Source: Artemia franciscana (taxonomy: Eukaryota; Arthropoda; Branchiopoda; Anostraca; Artemiidae). Taken from it: a stretch of DNA of 64,000 nucleotides. Location: positions 668,001-732,000 of the forward strand of contig NW_027063627.1 of the NCBI RefSeq assembly GCF_032884065.1, read 5' to 3'. Below the pieces are notes generated by a model. The model had not been told where the DNA came from. It worked only from the letters and a program-made list of their open reading frames with translations, and ran no database searches. How positions within the stretch are numbered: the stretch's first letter is position 1; every line of letters starts with the position of its first letter. Below, one piece after another: positions 14,367-25,732 of the stretch. Position numbers and translations under genes: made by a program.

Positions 14367-16142
14367 ATTCCATTTCATTTCCCGGTTTTGTGTTATAATT
14401 ATTGTTTAAAAAGGTACTTACAATAAAGATAGTTGTTTGATAGTTCCATTTCTCAACATTTTTTTTTTTTTTTACGTGGCCACCCAATTTAAACAAAAAA
14501 GAATGTGGTTAAATGACTAATTTACCTATATCTTACACGGTTAGAACGTTACGAGCAAGCTTCAGCTATCCAAAATCAAAACACTTTTGCATATTTTATG
14601 CTAAATTTTTAGTTAAATTCAGTATTAGTTGTTAACAACCCTATTACATCGATTGCAGAAGCCTGAAATCCTTTGGATATCTATTTCCAAATGTCCCGTG
14701 TGTAACACGTTATTTTTCTGCAGGTTTTTTTTTTCTAAGACGACTCAGCTGTCGCGTTCACTAATCAAGTCATTTTTGAGTCGTGGTTATACTAAAAAGG
14801 CTACAATCATGGCTCAAAAATTACCTGATTCATAATATTGACATCCGTGGTAGAAATACAACCTCAATCTTAAATTCAACTTCGGAATTGTATTCTTTGC
14901 TTCAAGTTTTAATTAAATAAGATTTTATGGCAGTTATTTTTATGAAAAGCAATGCAAGCAAGGATTGGGGGGAAATTAATTTTAATCTAGAAAAGAAAAC
15001 CTGTTTCTAATATGCTATAAAATAACTTTAATGATTGTAGAGAAAAGAATCACAGTTTTAAATATGGGAAAAGGGTTTGTTTTCAACGCAAAGGAATAAT
15101 ATAAAATCCTATATCACGAAAAGAGCCTTGTCACATTTTCCACAAGCTAATAAGGGATTTTCATACTCTCTTCTTTTTTCGATTGGAAGAACCACTATCA
15201 AAGTGAATGAAACAATTGTTTACATTTTTAGTACGAACGCCCTAAAATTGCTTGGTTCGTTCCAGAAATCGGTTTTCATAAAAAAACAAAAACAAACATG
15301 GGATCTCTTCTTTTCGTGAGCAACAGGGAACAAAAATTCGCTAGTCTTTCCATTGGATTATTCTTTTATGCTCTAACCAGGACCTCGCATTACTACCCAT
15401 TGTGTAATTTTCTACTGGTCTTATACAATTACAGGAACAGCAAAGAAGATAGTTATGAGATAGTGAAAAGGACAGTTATGTAAGAGAAGATAGTTATGTA
15501 CTAGGAGTAATTAAAGGCTTTTTTCCACCCTCCAATTGTTAGCTAACAAAAAGTGTTTGCTTGCAATTCACGGAAACGTAATAATTGGGTAACAAATTCA
15601 AAAACCACAAGTTGGGAAATAAAATTGAAAATTCCAGGGATTGTTGGTGAAGCCAAAAGGACTTCAAGGCAGAAAAAAAAAACATATGCTAAAATTATGC
15701 TAAATGTAAGAAATATTAGCAGTCCTGAACTTTTTTATCAATGTTTAAAGCAAAGAAACTACTCACCCTGCTTTGCTGTGTTATCTAGTTTTAAACATTG
15801 CGCTTAAAAAATACTCAGACAATTCATTCCAAAACGATTTCATGTTAGAGAAATTCCTTGACAATTTTAGAAAACTATTTTTTGGACGGCGAGAAAACAA
15901 CATTTGATTTTTTTTTTCAACGATGAGTCCTGAAGACGGGGGTATGTAGCCCCATAAGCACGCCCCTGGTGACAACCGTAGACTAATAAATTACAAGACA
16001 ATGATCTCACTGTGCAAACAAGAAACTCTAGTTTGTCTATATAAGGATTAAATTCGACAACAGCGCCATTTCAATAACGTCGTATCTAAAGGTTTCTGAA
16101 CCTTAATACTGAATACTGAATCTTAAAATGTTTTCCCTGTGT
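14367..16142. other. Intergenic region between convergent genes
   Basis: It lies between the 3' ends of the carrier (+) and MLH1 (-). Short open frames here have no recognisable domain. No RNA gene or transposon was recognised. Confidence 0.4.
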
Positions 16143-16148
16143 TTTAAT
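16143..16148 (-). promoter_or_regulatory. Possible polyadenylation signal ATTAAA, MLH1
   Basis: On the minus strand ATTAAA lies 85 bases after the MLH1 stop codon. It is the common variant of AATAAA. No better signal is seen nearer the stop. Confidence 0.4.
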
Positions 16149-16232
16149 TTTTGTTGTTTCTACAAAGGACAAGGCATATTTGAATCGTTTTTACTCGAAA
16201 ATATACAATAAAGAAGCTCAAAAGAGAAATAT

Positions 16233-16397
16233 TCAACAGCGTTCGAATACTTTGTATAAGTCAGGTAGGTTAGCTATCTGTAGAAGGGAATTATCTTGTA
16301 GCAATGCTTCTGGTGGATTTATAAGGTTACTTTTAAAGGCTGGGAAGACAACATGTTCGGTGATCCATTTCCAACCACCTCGCTTCATTTCAGATCC
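16233..16397 (-). CDS. MLH1: DNA mismatch repair protein MLH1: last exon
   Basis: It encodes 54 residues: GSEMKRGGWKWITEHVVFPA first, and at the end IANLPDLYKVFERC and TGA. The WKW.TEH block and the final LPDLYKVFERC are diagnostic of MLH1; in the human protein this region belongs to the C-terminal dimerisation domain that binds PMS2, and the last cysteine contributes to the endonuclease site of the partner. The exon follows TTTTCTTTTAG and starts in phase 0, as required by the exon at 23481-23638. The intron between them is 7.1 kb and holds a whole LINE. Confidence 0.95.
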   Translation of the reverse strand, partial: GSEMKRGGWKWITEHVVFPAFKSNLINPPEALLQDNSLLQIANLPDLYKVFERC

Positions 16398-17606
16398 CTA
16401 AAAGAAAATACATGTATAATTATCAAGTCAAATTGGGCGTGAGCGCATTTTTCAAATTTACATGCAGAGTAAACAAAAACCAATAAGTTCTTTCTACAAA
16501 TCGAAGTTAAGAAAAATCATGTCGTTTAAAATTATCTCAATCGATTGGAATGAGATATCTAATGAGACATCTTTTTTTAGAACAGAAATTTACCGGCAAT
16601 ATGGGTGTTAAAATTCCTTTTATGGAGGGTACTTCAACAATGCCAAGTAGATCCTTCGAACATTGACAGGTTTTCAACAGTGTTGCTAAAGGTGGAGTAA
16701 AATTTTATTACTGAAATGTCAAATTTTCAAAAGAAAGCGAGATATTTCAGTTTTCTCCAGGAGCAATCTTAACCTCTGAGCAAATTTCTTGATCAAAAAT
16801 TTTCTATATTCTCTTTTGGTTCTTGAATATTGAGAATAAAGATCTAGAACACGCATCACTCTATACCACATCCTTTCGCAAAATCGTATTTTGTCGACTG
16901 GCAGGAATGTTGAATAAAAATGCTGCTGCGAAAAAGAAAGAGCTTTTATTTTGCAAGGCTAATATCGTACCCTTTCAGAACCAAAATGACCCCAAAAGGA
17001 GAAGATCAAAGTCCTCCATATGTATTGTTAATTTATCTGAACTTGGTAGCTTGAATTTAAGTGTCAACTTGTATAAAAGAAATGGAATTGTGGGTCAGGA
17101 GTGGTTTGGGGGTCTTGAAATACAACTGGAATACCCTTATCTGGATGACATAAATACAGGTGGAGGAGGAGGTTGGCCCCTCTGATGTGCACTGGGCAGG
17201 GTCCACCAGCGTGTGGACACTCCCGCCATTCACAATCCACTCCCTAAGCATTGGGTAAGTTGTTGGTGATGCAGGATGCCATAAGGGCGCATTATCAGTA
17301 GGAGATGTAGTCGGCCCCTGCTAGGGACAGAGAGAAATGGCTTACCGCCGTCCAAACGTCAGCCAAGAAACCCCTTTTTCACTTTTACGATGGTTATGAA
17401 CAAACCGACGATGGCCATCCGTTTAGATCTACCGCATCCAGGACAGCCGACGATATGACGACCGCAAATCACGCGAATACCTCAGCTTCGACAGCTCCAC
17501 CCTTGGAGGCCATTAGCCGATTTTATCAATCGGTAACCTCAACATCAGACGTTCGCAAAACAACGAAAAAAGGAACTCCTCCTGAGAGATAATTGTTAAA
17601 AGTGGG

Positions 17607-20419
17607 ACGTAATCGGCCAATCCGAAACCAACCTCCCAGTCACCGGCGAAGAAAAACTTGATGACACTGCTCTTATACTGTCAGGACGCACTGATGGGAA
17701 ACACCGGCAGGGATTTGGTTTCCTACTCTCCATTAAGGCTAGGGGATCACTAATCGCAGCAACACCCTTCTCAGAGAGTTCGATCATGATCCGCCAGAGA
17801 GGCTCACCAGCGAATCTCATAATCATCCAAGTACATGCGCAAGACTCTAACAAAATCTGAAAACTTATATCTCCTACTCCAGTGTCTAGTGGACTCCATA
17901 TCAAAAAAGATATAGCGTTTGTCATCGGGGACTTCAACGCCATTGTCGGTGACGATCCATCTGAAAACAAGGATGCGATGGGTAAATCTGGCCATGGCCA
18001 GCAGAACAAGAGAGGTGAGTACATAATCGAGTTTCGCCGAGACAGTGATCTTGTTATCACTAACACATTCTTCAAACACAGTGCCCGACATAAGACAATC
18101 TAGACCTCCCCAGATGGAAGGACTCGGAACAATCTGGACCTCCCCAGATGGAAGGACTCTAGACGCCGGAAATCTTCAAATCACAAACACAGTCACTTTG
18201 GCTAGCGGCGACTTCGATATCGACCACTCGCCTGCTATGACTTCATTTAAATTACATCTAAAAACGGCCGCAAAACTCTCCAAAAGGCCCCCCCCCCGTA
18301 TTCAGAGTACACCTCTTAAAACACGAAACTATCCGACAAAAATACACCGCTACTCTTTCCGAAAGAATTTCTGAACTCCTCTACATCCCCGCTAACTCTA
18401 TCAAAGGATGACATCGATAATCTTGGGAAGAGTAGAACGCAGGTTATATGCGATGTCGCACAGACCCTGGGAGTCCAAAAGGCGGACCAAAAACCTTGGA
18501 TCACGAATGAGATAAACTCATTACGTGAAAAAAAAAAACGCAACCAGACTAACAAACTAGATAGAGAAAGTCGAAATATGTACAAACGATTGAGGTGTGT
18601 GGTAGAGAAAGCTACTCGTTCTGCTCACCGCTCCTATATAAGGAAAAAATGTGAGCAATGTGAAATGCCATTCAAGAAAGGTAACATTCACTTCATGGAC
18701 AGGTGAGTGCAGGAACTAACCAAAAAAAAGGGACTGAAAGCCTGTGTCCTCCTCGATAAAGATGGTAACTAGATCCAAACTAAAGACAGGATCCGAAAAA
18801 GATGGAAAGAACACCTTGAGAGCAAATTAAACCCAACGATCCTCCCATACCTATCGGTGCTTAACCGCCTCCCCGTAATCACTGCAGACCCGAGCCCACC
18901 CCCACTTCGTTCTGGGATAGAATCGGCTATCAAGGGCTTAAGGACAAACAAAGCTGCAGGCCCAGATGGAATCCAACCGGAGTTACTAAAAGTAAATTGC
19001 GATCCCCTTGCTGACCTATTTCTAAAAATTGCTACTGCTGCTTGGGAAGAAGGTCACTTCCCCTCCTCATGGTGTGAAGCCACGATAGTTCCACTCCATA
19101 AGAAAGGCTCGAAAGTGATAACTACCGACCTATAAGCCTTACGAGCCATGCCGCTAAAATACTCACTAGAGTAATGCTGGAGCGTACAAGAGCTATATCT
19201 TCAACTATTATTATAGAATATCAGGCCGGTTTCCGCCCAAACAGGTCAACGATTGATCAGATATGTACGGTCCGTCAGAATATGGAAAAATGTCTTAAAC
19301 TTGGACGTAGTAGTTTCTACCTTTTCATTAACTTTAAGCAGGCTTTCGACCTCATATGGAGAGAAGGTCTATGGTACATTTTTCTCCACTCTGGTATACT
19401 ACAGAACTTAGTATCACTAATCAGAGTTATGTACTCAAAGTTCAGAAACCACGTTATGACGGGAGAGGACCTTTCCGATAGCTTTGAAACATCGAATATT
19501 GTGCTGCAGGGTTGCTGTCTTCCACCGGAATTATTAACCTGTTTCTTACCGCTATCCTATCACTCCTTGACAACTCGTCAGGTGTCCTTGTCGGGGGAAT
19601 ATTGATTGATAAACTAGCTTATGCCGACGACATAGACCAAATAAATAAGAACCTTAGGCATTTTCAGTCCCGGGCCAACAACATCAAGTCAACCACCAGC
19701 CGCTTTGGAATGAGTATCAATTCCTCAAAGACGAAAGCCAAGATGTGTTCACGAAAGCCAGAAAACAAGAAAGCTTAAGCCTCCAGCTCGGTGGTGACAA
19801 CATAGAATAGGACGAAGATTTCACCTACCTTGGTTGCCTTATAACGTCAGATAACAACCACTCGAGAGATATTAAGAGGTGCCTGGCGCTTGCCAACTCT
19901 AGCTTTAAAGCCTTGATGCCGATCTGGATGAACAAGAATTTGTCGACACTGCTGAAAATACGACTCTTCAATACTCTTATTATCCCCATTGGCATTTACG
20001 CTTGTGAATCATGGACCGTCAAAACAGATGACCAACGTCGCCTAGCCGCATTCGAAACAAAGTCACTTCGCCGTATTGCGAGCATTACGGACCTGGACAG
20101 GATCTCTAATATTAGGCTGTTTGAAAACCTCAAGATCAAACACACCATACTTGACAAAATAAAACTGCATCAGCTTAGGTGGCTAGGCCACATCCAGCAT
20201 ATGGAAAATTCATATCTTCCGAAAATAGTCTTCCATGGTCGCGTACATGGTTCTCATCCCAGAGGTCGGCCCCCAAAGAGATTGAAAGACAACTTCGTTA
20301 CATTCAAACTGTCGCAACTTCTACGCATGACTGAAGATAGATGCTCATACAGACACCACATCAATAACATAGTGAATGAAGAGGCCCCAAAACAACCTTC
20401 AAGGATGGATGGGACTTAA
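17607..20419 (+). pseudogene. LINE endonuclease/reverse transcriptase, frameshifted
   Basis: The endonuclease shows WDVIGQSETNLPV, ILSGRTDGKHRQGFGFLLSI and FVIGDFNAIVGDD. The RT shows NKAAGPDGIQPELLK, YQAGFRPNRSTIDQICTVRQ, LFINFKQAFDLIWREGLW and the catalytic LAYADDID. After it comes LFNTLIIPIGIYACESWTVK and HQLRWLGHIQHMENSYLPK, typical of this ORF's end. Stops and frameshifts lie near 17863, 18100, 18395-18860, 19130, 19510 and 19775. The YADD residues are intact, but the frame is interrupted at least six times, so the copy is dead. Confidence 0.88.
18096..18163 (+). repeat. 34-bp tandem duplication inside the LINE
   Basis: The block CAATCT(A/G)GACCTCCCCAG and its sequel occurs at 18096-18129 and again at 18130-18163. 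Because 34 is not a multiple of three it shifts the frame from that used at 17882-18103 to that used after 18130. The first copy also carries a TAG where the second reads TGG. Confidence 0.9.
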
Positions 20420-21325
20420 GTCAAGTAATTAAGTAAAAGATGGATCCCTTTTTTAACTCTTGATTTTGGTCATGAATTGAGAGGCAGGTGAGGAAGAGGG
20501 GCGACTGTGGTTGTGCATAATATAGCAATGGCTAACTAAGAAATAAATGTTAGAATTTTGACAAGACAAATAAGTAAAAACAGTCAAGATCGATAAAAAA
20601 AACACCTGTTTTTGAACCGATACGAGAGTTCTAATTCCCAAAACCTCTGGTTAAGGCTAACACTGCATAGTTTATTTCTGATCCATTTTTGGGTGCAAGG
20701 AATTTATATCTTTCACTTTTAGCTCTGGCAAATAAGTCTACTGTTATTTCTCTCTCAAGCTTCCCCAAAAGCTTGAGCATCATTTGCACTTACTGAAGAC
20801 AAAATATGTAATGGTTTCTTTTTTTTGTAACAATAAAAAAAAGGAGAAACACAAATGCAGCTCAAACATTCGGATTTTGTTTTCGATGCAAGCATGTTTT
20901 TCAATTATCAAGCTAGTTTTTTATTACTTTAATATTCAATAATTTTTCACAAGAATTTCCTTCCTCTTAAACTTCTTCCTTTCAAATGCATAAAAAACCA
21001 CTATCTGAACAGAACTTTCAGCTTAACCAATCGATTTAATTTGCTGTAAAACGGAATTGACATCTCAGCCTTTCTGGGGACTCGGGAAGGCGGCTACACG
21101 ACATCAACACTGCATTAAATTCCCCCTCTGGTTCACGATAATTTCTACCCTTTAAAAGATCTAACTTCAAGCGTAATTCAAACCCATGAACTCAACCTGC
21201 TTGAGTAAGTTAAACTAACGTTGGACAATTATAGTTGTCCAACGCTTGCTCGATCATTGTTTTTTTTTTTTTTTTTTTTTTAGCTTGATTATTCGACCTT
21301 TTTAAAGTTCTTTTTCTACGAAATG

Positions 21326-22377
21326 ACAAACCTTTATCCGTGGTAACAAACTGTAAGTAAGGAGCGATCTCAATAGTGAACGAAACTCTTAGAAACAAAA
21401 CTTTGATAACAATAGATGCATCAAAAGAACTGAATTCTTATGCTGATTAAAATACATGAAGCTCATTAAGTTTAATGTTACCCATCGAAAGTTACGAGCC
21501 AGAGAAAATTCGCCCTATTTTTGGAAAAGGGGAAAACATCCACAAAACATCAAATAATCTTAATGAAAATCACAACATCAGATTCAGGACACCTGAGAAC
21601 CCTACTGTGGAAGTCTCAATTTCTTATATACAAAAACATGGAACTTTATATTCTTTATCAGAAGAAAGATCACGGGTACGTGTTTATTTATTTTTTTTTT
21701 CAGGGGTGATTGTATCGAACCAGTGGTCGCAGAAGATCAGGAGAGGGTTTATTTGATCGGAAATCAAAAGTTCTAGAGCCCTTTTTATGTAACCAAAAAG
21801 ATTGGAGGGCAGCTACCCCCGTAACATGCCCCTTTTCTCCTCGAAGTCACCCGATAAAAATTTTAGATATCCGCTTTATTCAACATATTTGAAAGGTCCA
21901 AAAACTATACCTTCGGGGATAACATGACCCCCTACAGTCCTTGGGTAAACTGTTGTAAGTTACGAAATGTATCCATTGTTTATGGATAATATTTGTTATT
22001 GAGAAAAGTGCAGACATTTTTTTGGGGGGGGGGATTTTATCTTGGGAGGATTTACTACGGCGAAAACTTACCGCGGGGAGAGAATTTTCCGGGGTTGATC
22101 CTTTTTGCACTGGGGGATTTACACGAATTGCTTTACAAAATTCTTTTTATTTGTCTTTTCTGACTAAATTTACGATGCAGAGATGTTCCTGGAGAAATTT
22201 TAAGCGGGGTTGAGATTTCCTGGAGTGATTTTCCATGGGAGGAGGGGACTTTTGCGGGAGAGATTTTCCATGTCGGATTTTTCCTTGGGAGCAACTTTCC
22301 ACTGGGGGAAGGGAATTTCCGAAAAAAAATATTCCACAGAAAAGGATATCCGACATGATTTGAAAAATGATTTCAGC
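21326..22377 (+). repeat. Family A interspersed repeat, copy 3 (left part)
   Basis: It starts with a worn terminal hairpin (CCGTGGTAACAAACTGTAAG) and AGTAAGGAGCGATCTCAATA. A poly-T of about 20 lies just outside, at 21260-21281. The copy is interrupted by the repeat at 22378-22730 and resumes after it. Confidence 0.7.
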
Positions 22378-22730
22378 AGAATGAAAAGAATGAGTGTGGG
22401 AATTACAGAGGCGTTAGCTTGGTTTCTATAGGAAACAAATTACTTAGCATGATGATAATTCATTACACTAACAGATTCTGAAGACAGGGGCATCCCCAGG
22501 GGGAAGGGGCGCAGCCCCCCACCCTCCAACTTTTTTGGTGTTCGGTAAAATTTTCACCGAAGGTGAAAATTTTGACAGAAACAGGCATTATGGCGAAGCC
22601 AAGATAGCCATTTCTAATATTTCTTATCCCTCTATTTCCATATAGCATGATTTAACGTGTGCATTTGATTCGCATTCGCTACCCAATTTGTGTGGATTCG
22701 CTAGTTTTATCACACTAGTTCCACCTAATT
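22378..22730 (+). repeat. Repeat R, copy 1
   Basis: It is about 350 bp and near identical to 23722-24070. The left end encodes [20 protein letters not shown], a scrap of the LINE reverse transcriptase, in both copies, so the scrap is part of the unit. In the middle is a perfect palindrome, AAAATTTTCACC, GAA, then GGTGAAAATTTT. The flanks share about 45 bp (ATATCCGACATGATTTGAAA) on both sides, an unusually long duplication. Confidence 0.8.
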
Positions 22731-23200
22731 GAAATATTCCACGGAAGAGGATATCCGACATGATTTGAAAAATGATCAGAAATTAAAGTCTTTTACAAAG
22801 AAAAATAAGTTAGGCAGAAATTTTCAGGGGAAAGAGCTATAAGTTACGAAGTCTATCCATTGTTTACGTATATTATTTGTATGGGGGTAGTATAAGGATG
22901 GAATTGTCCGTGGGAGGAACTATACTTAGAGGAATTTTCTGTGGAGGGAGGGAACTGTCCACAGAGGGAAGCTGGATTTCTCGGCTTTATTTGGAAAATG
23001 ATCAGAAATTAAATAAAAAAATGGGTTTTTCGACTGGAAGTAATGATCAACATCAAAACTTAAAACGAACAGATATTATTCCTTACACGAACGGGGTCGG
23101 CCCCTTCTCGCTCTTCATGCTTAAGTTTGACTTTTTGTCCCAGTTCATTAAGAATGACAACTGAAACACGCTCCTTCTAGTAAAAAAAAAATACATTTTT
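22731..23200 (+). repeat. Family A interspersed repeat, copy 3 (right part)
   Basis: It continues the element broken at 22377, with GGGGAAAGAGCTATAAGTTA, AAAACGAACAGATATTATTC and a GC-rich hairpin near 23093 (ACGGGGTCGGCCCC). Confidence 0.65.
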
Positions 23201-23480
23201 TTATTTAATAATACATAAAGACCGATAGAGATGCAGAGGAGCAGACAGGAGTGCTCATAGATTATTCATCCATGTTCGATAGTTAATTTTTCGTTGTTAC
23301 CTTTTTTTATTGAAAGTAGAACTGAGGAAAAATAATTTTCCACACAGTCAGATAACCTTTTGTCTTTTTCAATTTTTTTCAAAAGCTCCTCCTCACTCTT
23401 ATACTTATTACTCCCTATTCCAATAGAAAAACTAAAATAAGAGTCGAAAAATAATAGACAAAAAATGAAAAATAAAATAC

Positions 23481-23638
23481 CGATTCCGTATTTATGTGGT
23501 CAGCAGCGGACGCACCGTAGAATTTCGCTGTCTCTCTGCAAAAAGTTTCAAAACATTCCTTTTCAGAATCCCACTGCACTTCTGAGGCAAGTCTTAAAAC
23601 ATACATTGGAAGCCCTTCAACCGGTGGGGTGTAGTCAT
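23481..23638 (-). CDS. MLH1: DNA mismatch repair protein MLH1: exon 6 of 7 seen
   Basis: It completes a split aspartate codon and encodes [20 protein letters not shown] and [20 protein letters not shown], ending DHINTES. Human MLH1 has the matching block [20 protein letters not shown] in its C-terminal domain. The acceptor is TTTTTTTTATAG. The donor is GTATTT, weaker than usual. The exon ends in phase 0, as the last exon needs. It lies between the two copies of repeat R. Confidence 0.94.
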
Positions 23639-23721
23639 CTATAAAAAAAAAGAAGAAAGAAGCCACTAACATATCAAGAGATAAAATAAGGCATTTATCA
23701 AACCCCTTTATAAAAAAGGTG

Positions 23722-24070
23722 AAAAAAATGAGTGTGGGAATTACAGAGGCGTTAGCTTGGTTTCTATAGGAAACAAATTACTTAGCATGATGATAATTCA
23801 TTAGACTAAGAGATTCTGAAGACAAGGGCATCCCGAGGGGGAGGGGCGCAGCCCCCCCACCCCCCAACGTTTTTGGTATTCGGTAAAATTTTCACCGAAG
23901 GTGAAAATTTTGACAGAAACAGGTATTGTGGCGAAGCCAAGATAGCCATTTCTAATATTTCTTATCCCTCTATTTCCATATAGCATGATTTAACGTGTGC
24001 ATTTGATTCGCATTCGCTACCCAATTTGTGTGGATTCGGTAGTTTTATCACACTAGTTCCACCTAATTGA
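23722..24070 (+). repeat. Repeat R, copy 2
   Basis: It is a direct repeat of 22378-22730 at a distance of about 1.34 kb, with a few substitutions. It has the same RT scrap and the same internal palindrome. On the right it continues into a degenerate tandem array instead of ending. Confidence 0.8.
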
Positions 24071-24370
24071 AAATTCGGTGATTTAACGTGTTCATTTGGT
24101 TCCCATTCGTCATCGAATTTGATGAATTCAATAGTTGTATCGTAGTAGTTCCACTCATTTGCAAATTTAGTTATTTGACAAGTTCATTTGGCTTCAATAC
24201 GTTACCGATTTCGGTGGGTTCGGTAGTTCTATCGCACTAGTTCCGCCTATTTGTAAATTCGATACTTTCGCTACTATAGAACGAAGTGAGTGAATTTGTT
24301 AGTTCTATTTTGCTAGTTCCGCTCATTTGCAAATCGGGTAATTTGACATGTTTATTACAATCCATTAGAC
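23990..24370 (+). repeat. Degenerate minisatellite, period about 90 bp
   Basis: Blocks of the type GTAGTT.TATC..ACTAGTTCC, then CATTTG and TTGATTTAACGTGTTCATTT-like phrases, recur about four times. Only the first unit is present in repeat R copy 1. Confidence 0.6.
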
Positions 24371-25732
24371 TCCTATTGCAAAGCATTAAACATTCGCAAA
24401 TTTTGTTGTTGTAGGCAGATTAAAAACAACCAAATTCGGTTGTTCTGCTTGTCCTGGTCTGTCACTAAATTTGTCAAAGTTTTTTCTTGGCTCCAATCTG
24501 ATCCGTAGCCAAACTTGTAGAATTCGAGCATTAGGCCCATCCCGGTATTGAATTGCATTGGTTTAGTACTTTTTTTTTTTTACAAAATCCGATATTTTCA
24601 CCTGGTTCGCATTCATTACTTAACTGTGTAGTTTGGTTATTAGTCAGAAATCCAACTGAGAAGGTTAACAAAGAATTGCAGTCGAATGGATAAAATGGCA
24701 GATAATTCTCATTGCGATATTACGAAAAACAATTTCTAAAAAGTAAAATTTTACATTTTGCACAAAAACTTCAACCGAATAAGCAATTGATTTTTCATGA
24801 AAGTCATAACTAAGTCAATCATACTGAGGTTGAGACTGTCCAACCAGACGTTCTCATTTCTTAGAGTCATTTTATTTTTGTAAACAAGCCTGACCAGATA
24901 TTTTGAGGTTTCGGCTGAAAATTTTGTGTTAAATTAGGAGGGAAGTATAAGTTTTTCCAGAAATTCGAAAGATTATTTGGTACTTGTCTGTTAAACGGAA
25001 CACACTCAAGAACTACGCTGTTTAAGATCTGACAGAAACCGTTTTGTCTCTCTGGGACCGGTTATAATTTACTTGTTTTTAGTGAGGAAAACTACAATAT
25101 ATGTATATTTTTATTAAATATTTGATATATAGAGGTGGTTAAGGGGTGGGTTAGGTATTTAAAATAATGCGTTCTGTGCGGCCGGCTTTCCATAATTCTC
25201 TGTCGTAATTTCCATAATTCTGTTTCTAAAGTATTATAATATCATCATGTTTTGGTAAAATCTATTAGGATTAGCCTAACTTCATTTATTGGTTATGTTC
25301 TGTTTATCAAACAAGTGCTGATGATTTTTCACTCGACTGACAAACAAATCGTCAAATCGAGCGCTTTTTGATTTAGTTTAAAAGAAAAACGATCAGAAAG
25401 CGACTTACTCCGACTTGATGGGAATTTTTAGCATTCTATATAACTATTATTTCATCTCACATTTAATCTGTTCTGTAAATTTTTCCACTCCCCTTTCAAA
25501 GCTTCGTACGAGTTGGAGTTACCGTCCCTTTATCTCACCCAAGTTAGGTGTTCAGCGCCTTCGGAAAAAAAAATATTAGAATGTATTTTTGTCAGTCAAT
25601 CGGCCAGTTTTAAACGGGTTTGAAAAGAAAGGCTAAGTAGAATTGTTTGCATAGTTAGATTTATTATAAGTAACGTACTCGTGATTTTGTGAAATTAGCT
25701 TGGATGATAGTTGCTCTGACATTTGCTTTGAA
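24371..25732. other. Intron sequence, nothing firm
   Basis: No exon or known repeat was recognised. The right half may be the 5' UTR of the LINE ORF1 that starts at 25733. Confidence 0.3.

Larger units (their letters stand above)
17150..20440 (+). mobile_element. APE-type non-LTR retrotransposon (LINE), near full-length ORF2 but decayed
   Basis: In order along the + strand are an endonuclease region, a reverse transcriptase and a C-terminal region, all in one direction, ending in AAGTAATTAAGTAAAAG, which looks like a short AAGT-rich tail. Base composition is more GC-rich than its surroundings. The left boundary is a guess from where coding-like GC content begins. It lies antisense in the last MLH1 intron. 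Confidence 0.85.

Noticed and set aside
16823..17185. 120-codon + strand frame just before the LINE
   Set aside because: No recognisable LINE ORF1 or host domain; the end, with GGGGGWPL, is low complexity. It may include a piece of the LINE 5' region, but I cannot support it.
23285..23405. Minus-strand frame YKSEEELLKKIEKDKRLSDC followed by a GTAACA donor, considered as an extra MLH1 exon
   Set aside because: It would end in phase 1, while the last MLH1 exon needs phase 0. The exons at 23481 and 16397 join perfectly without it, and there is no good acceptor.
24000..24370. Short regularly spaced repeats, considered as a CRISPR-like array
   Set aside because: Units are degenerate and about 90 bp with no constant repeat and unique spacer pattern, and the genome is eukaryotic.
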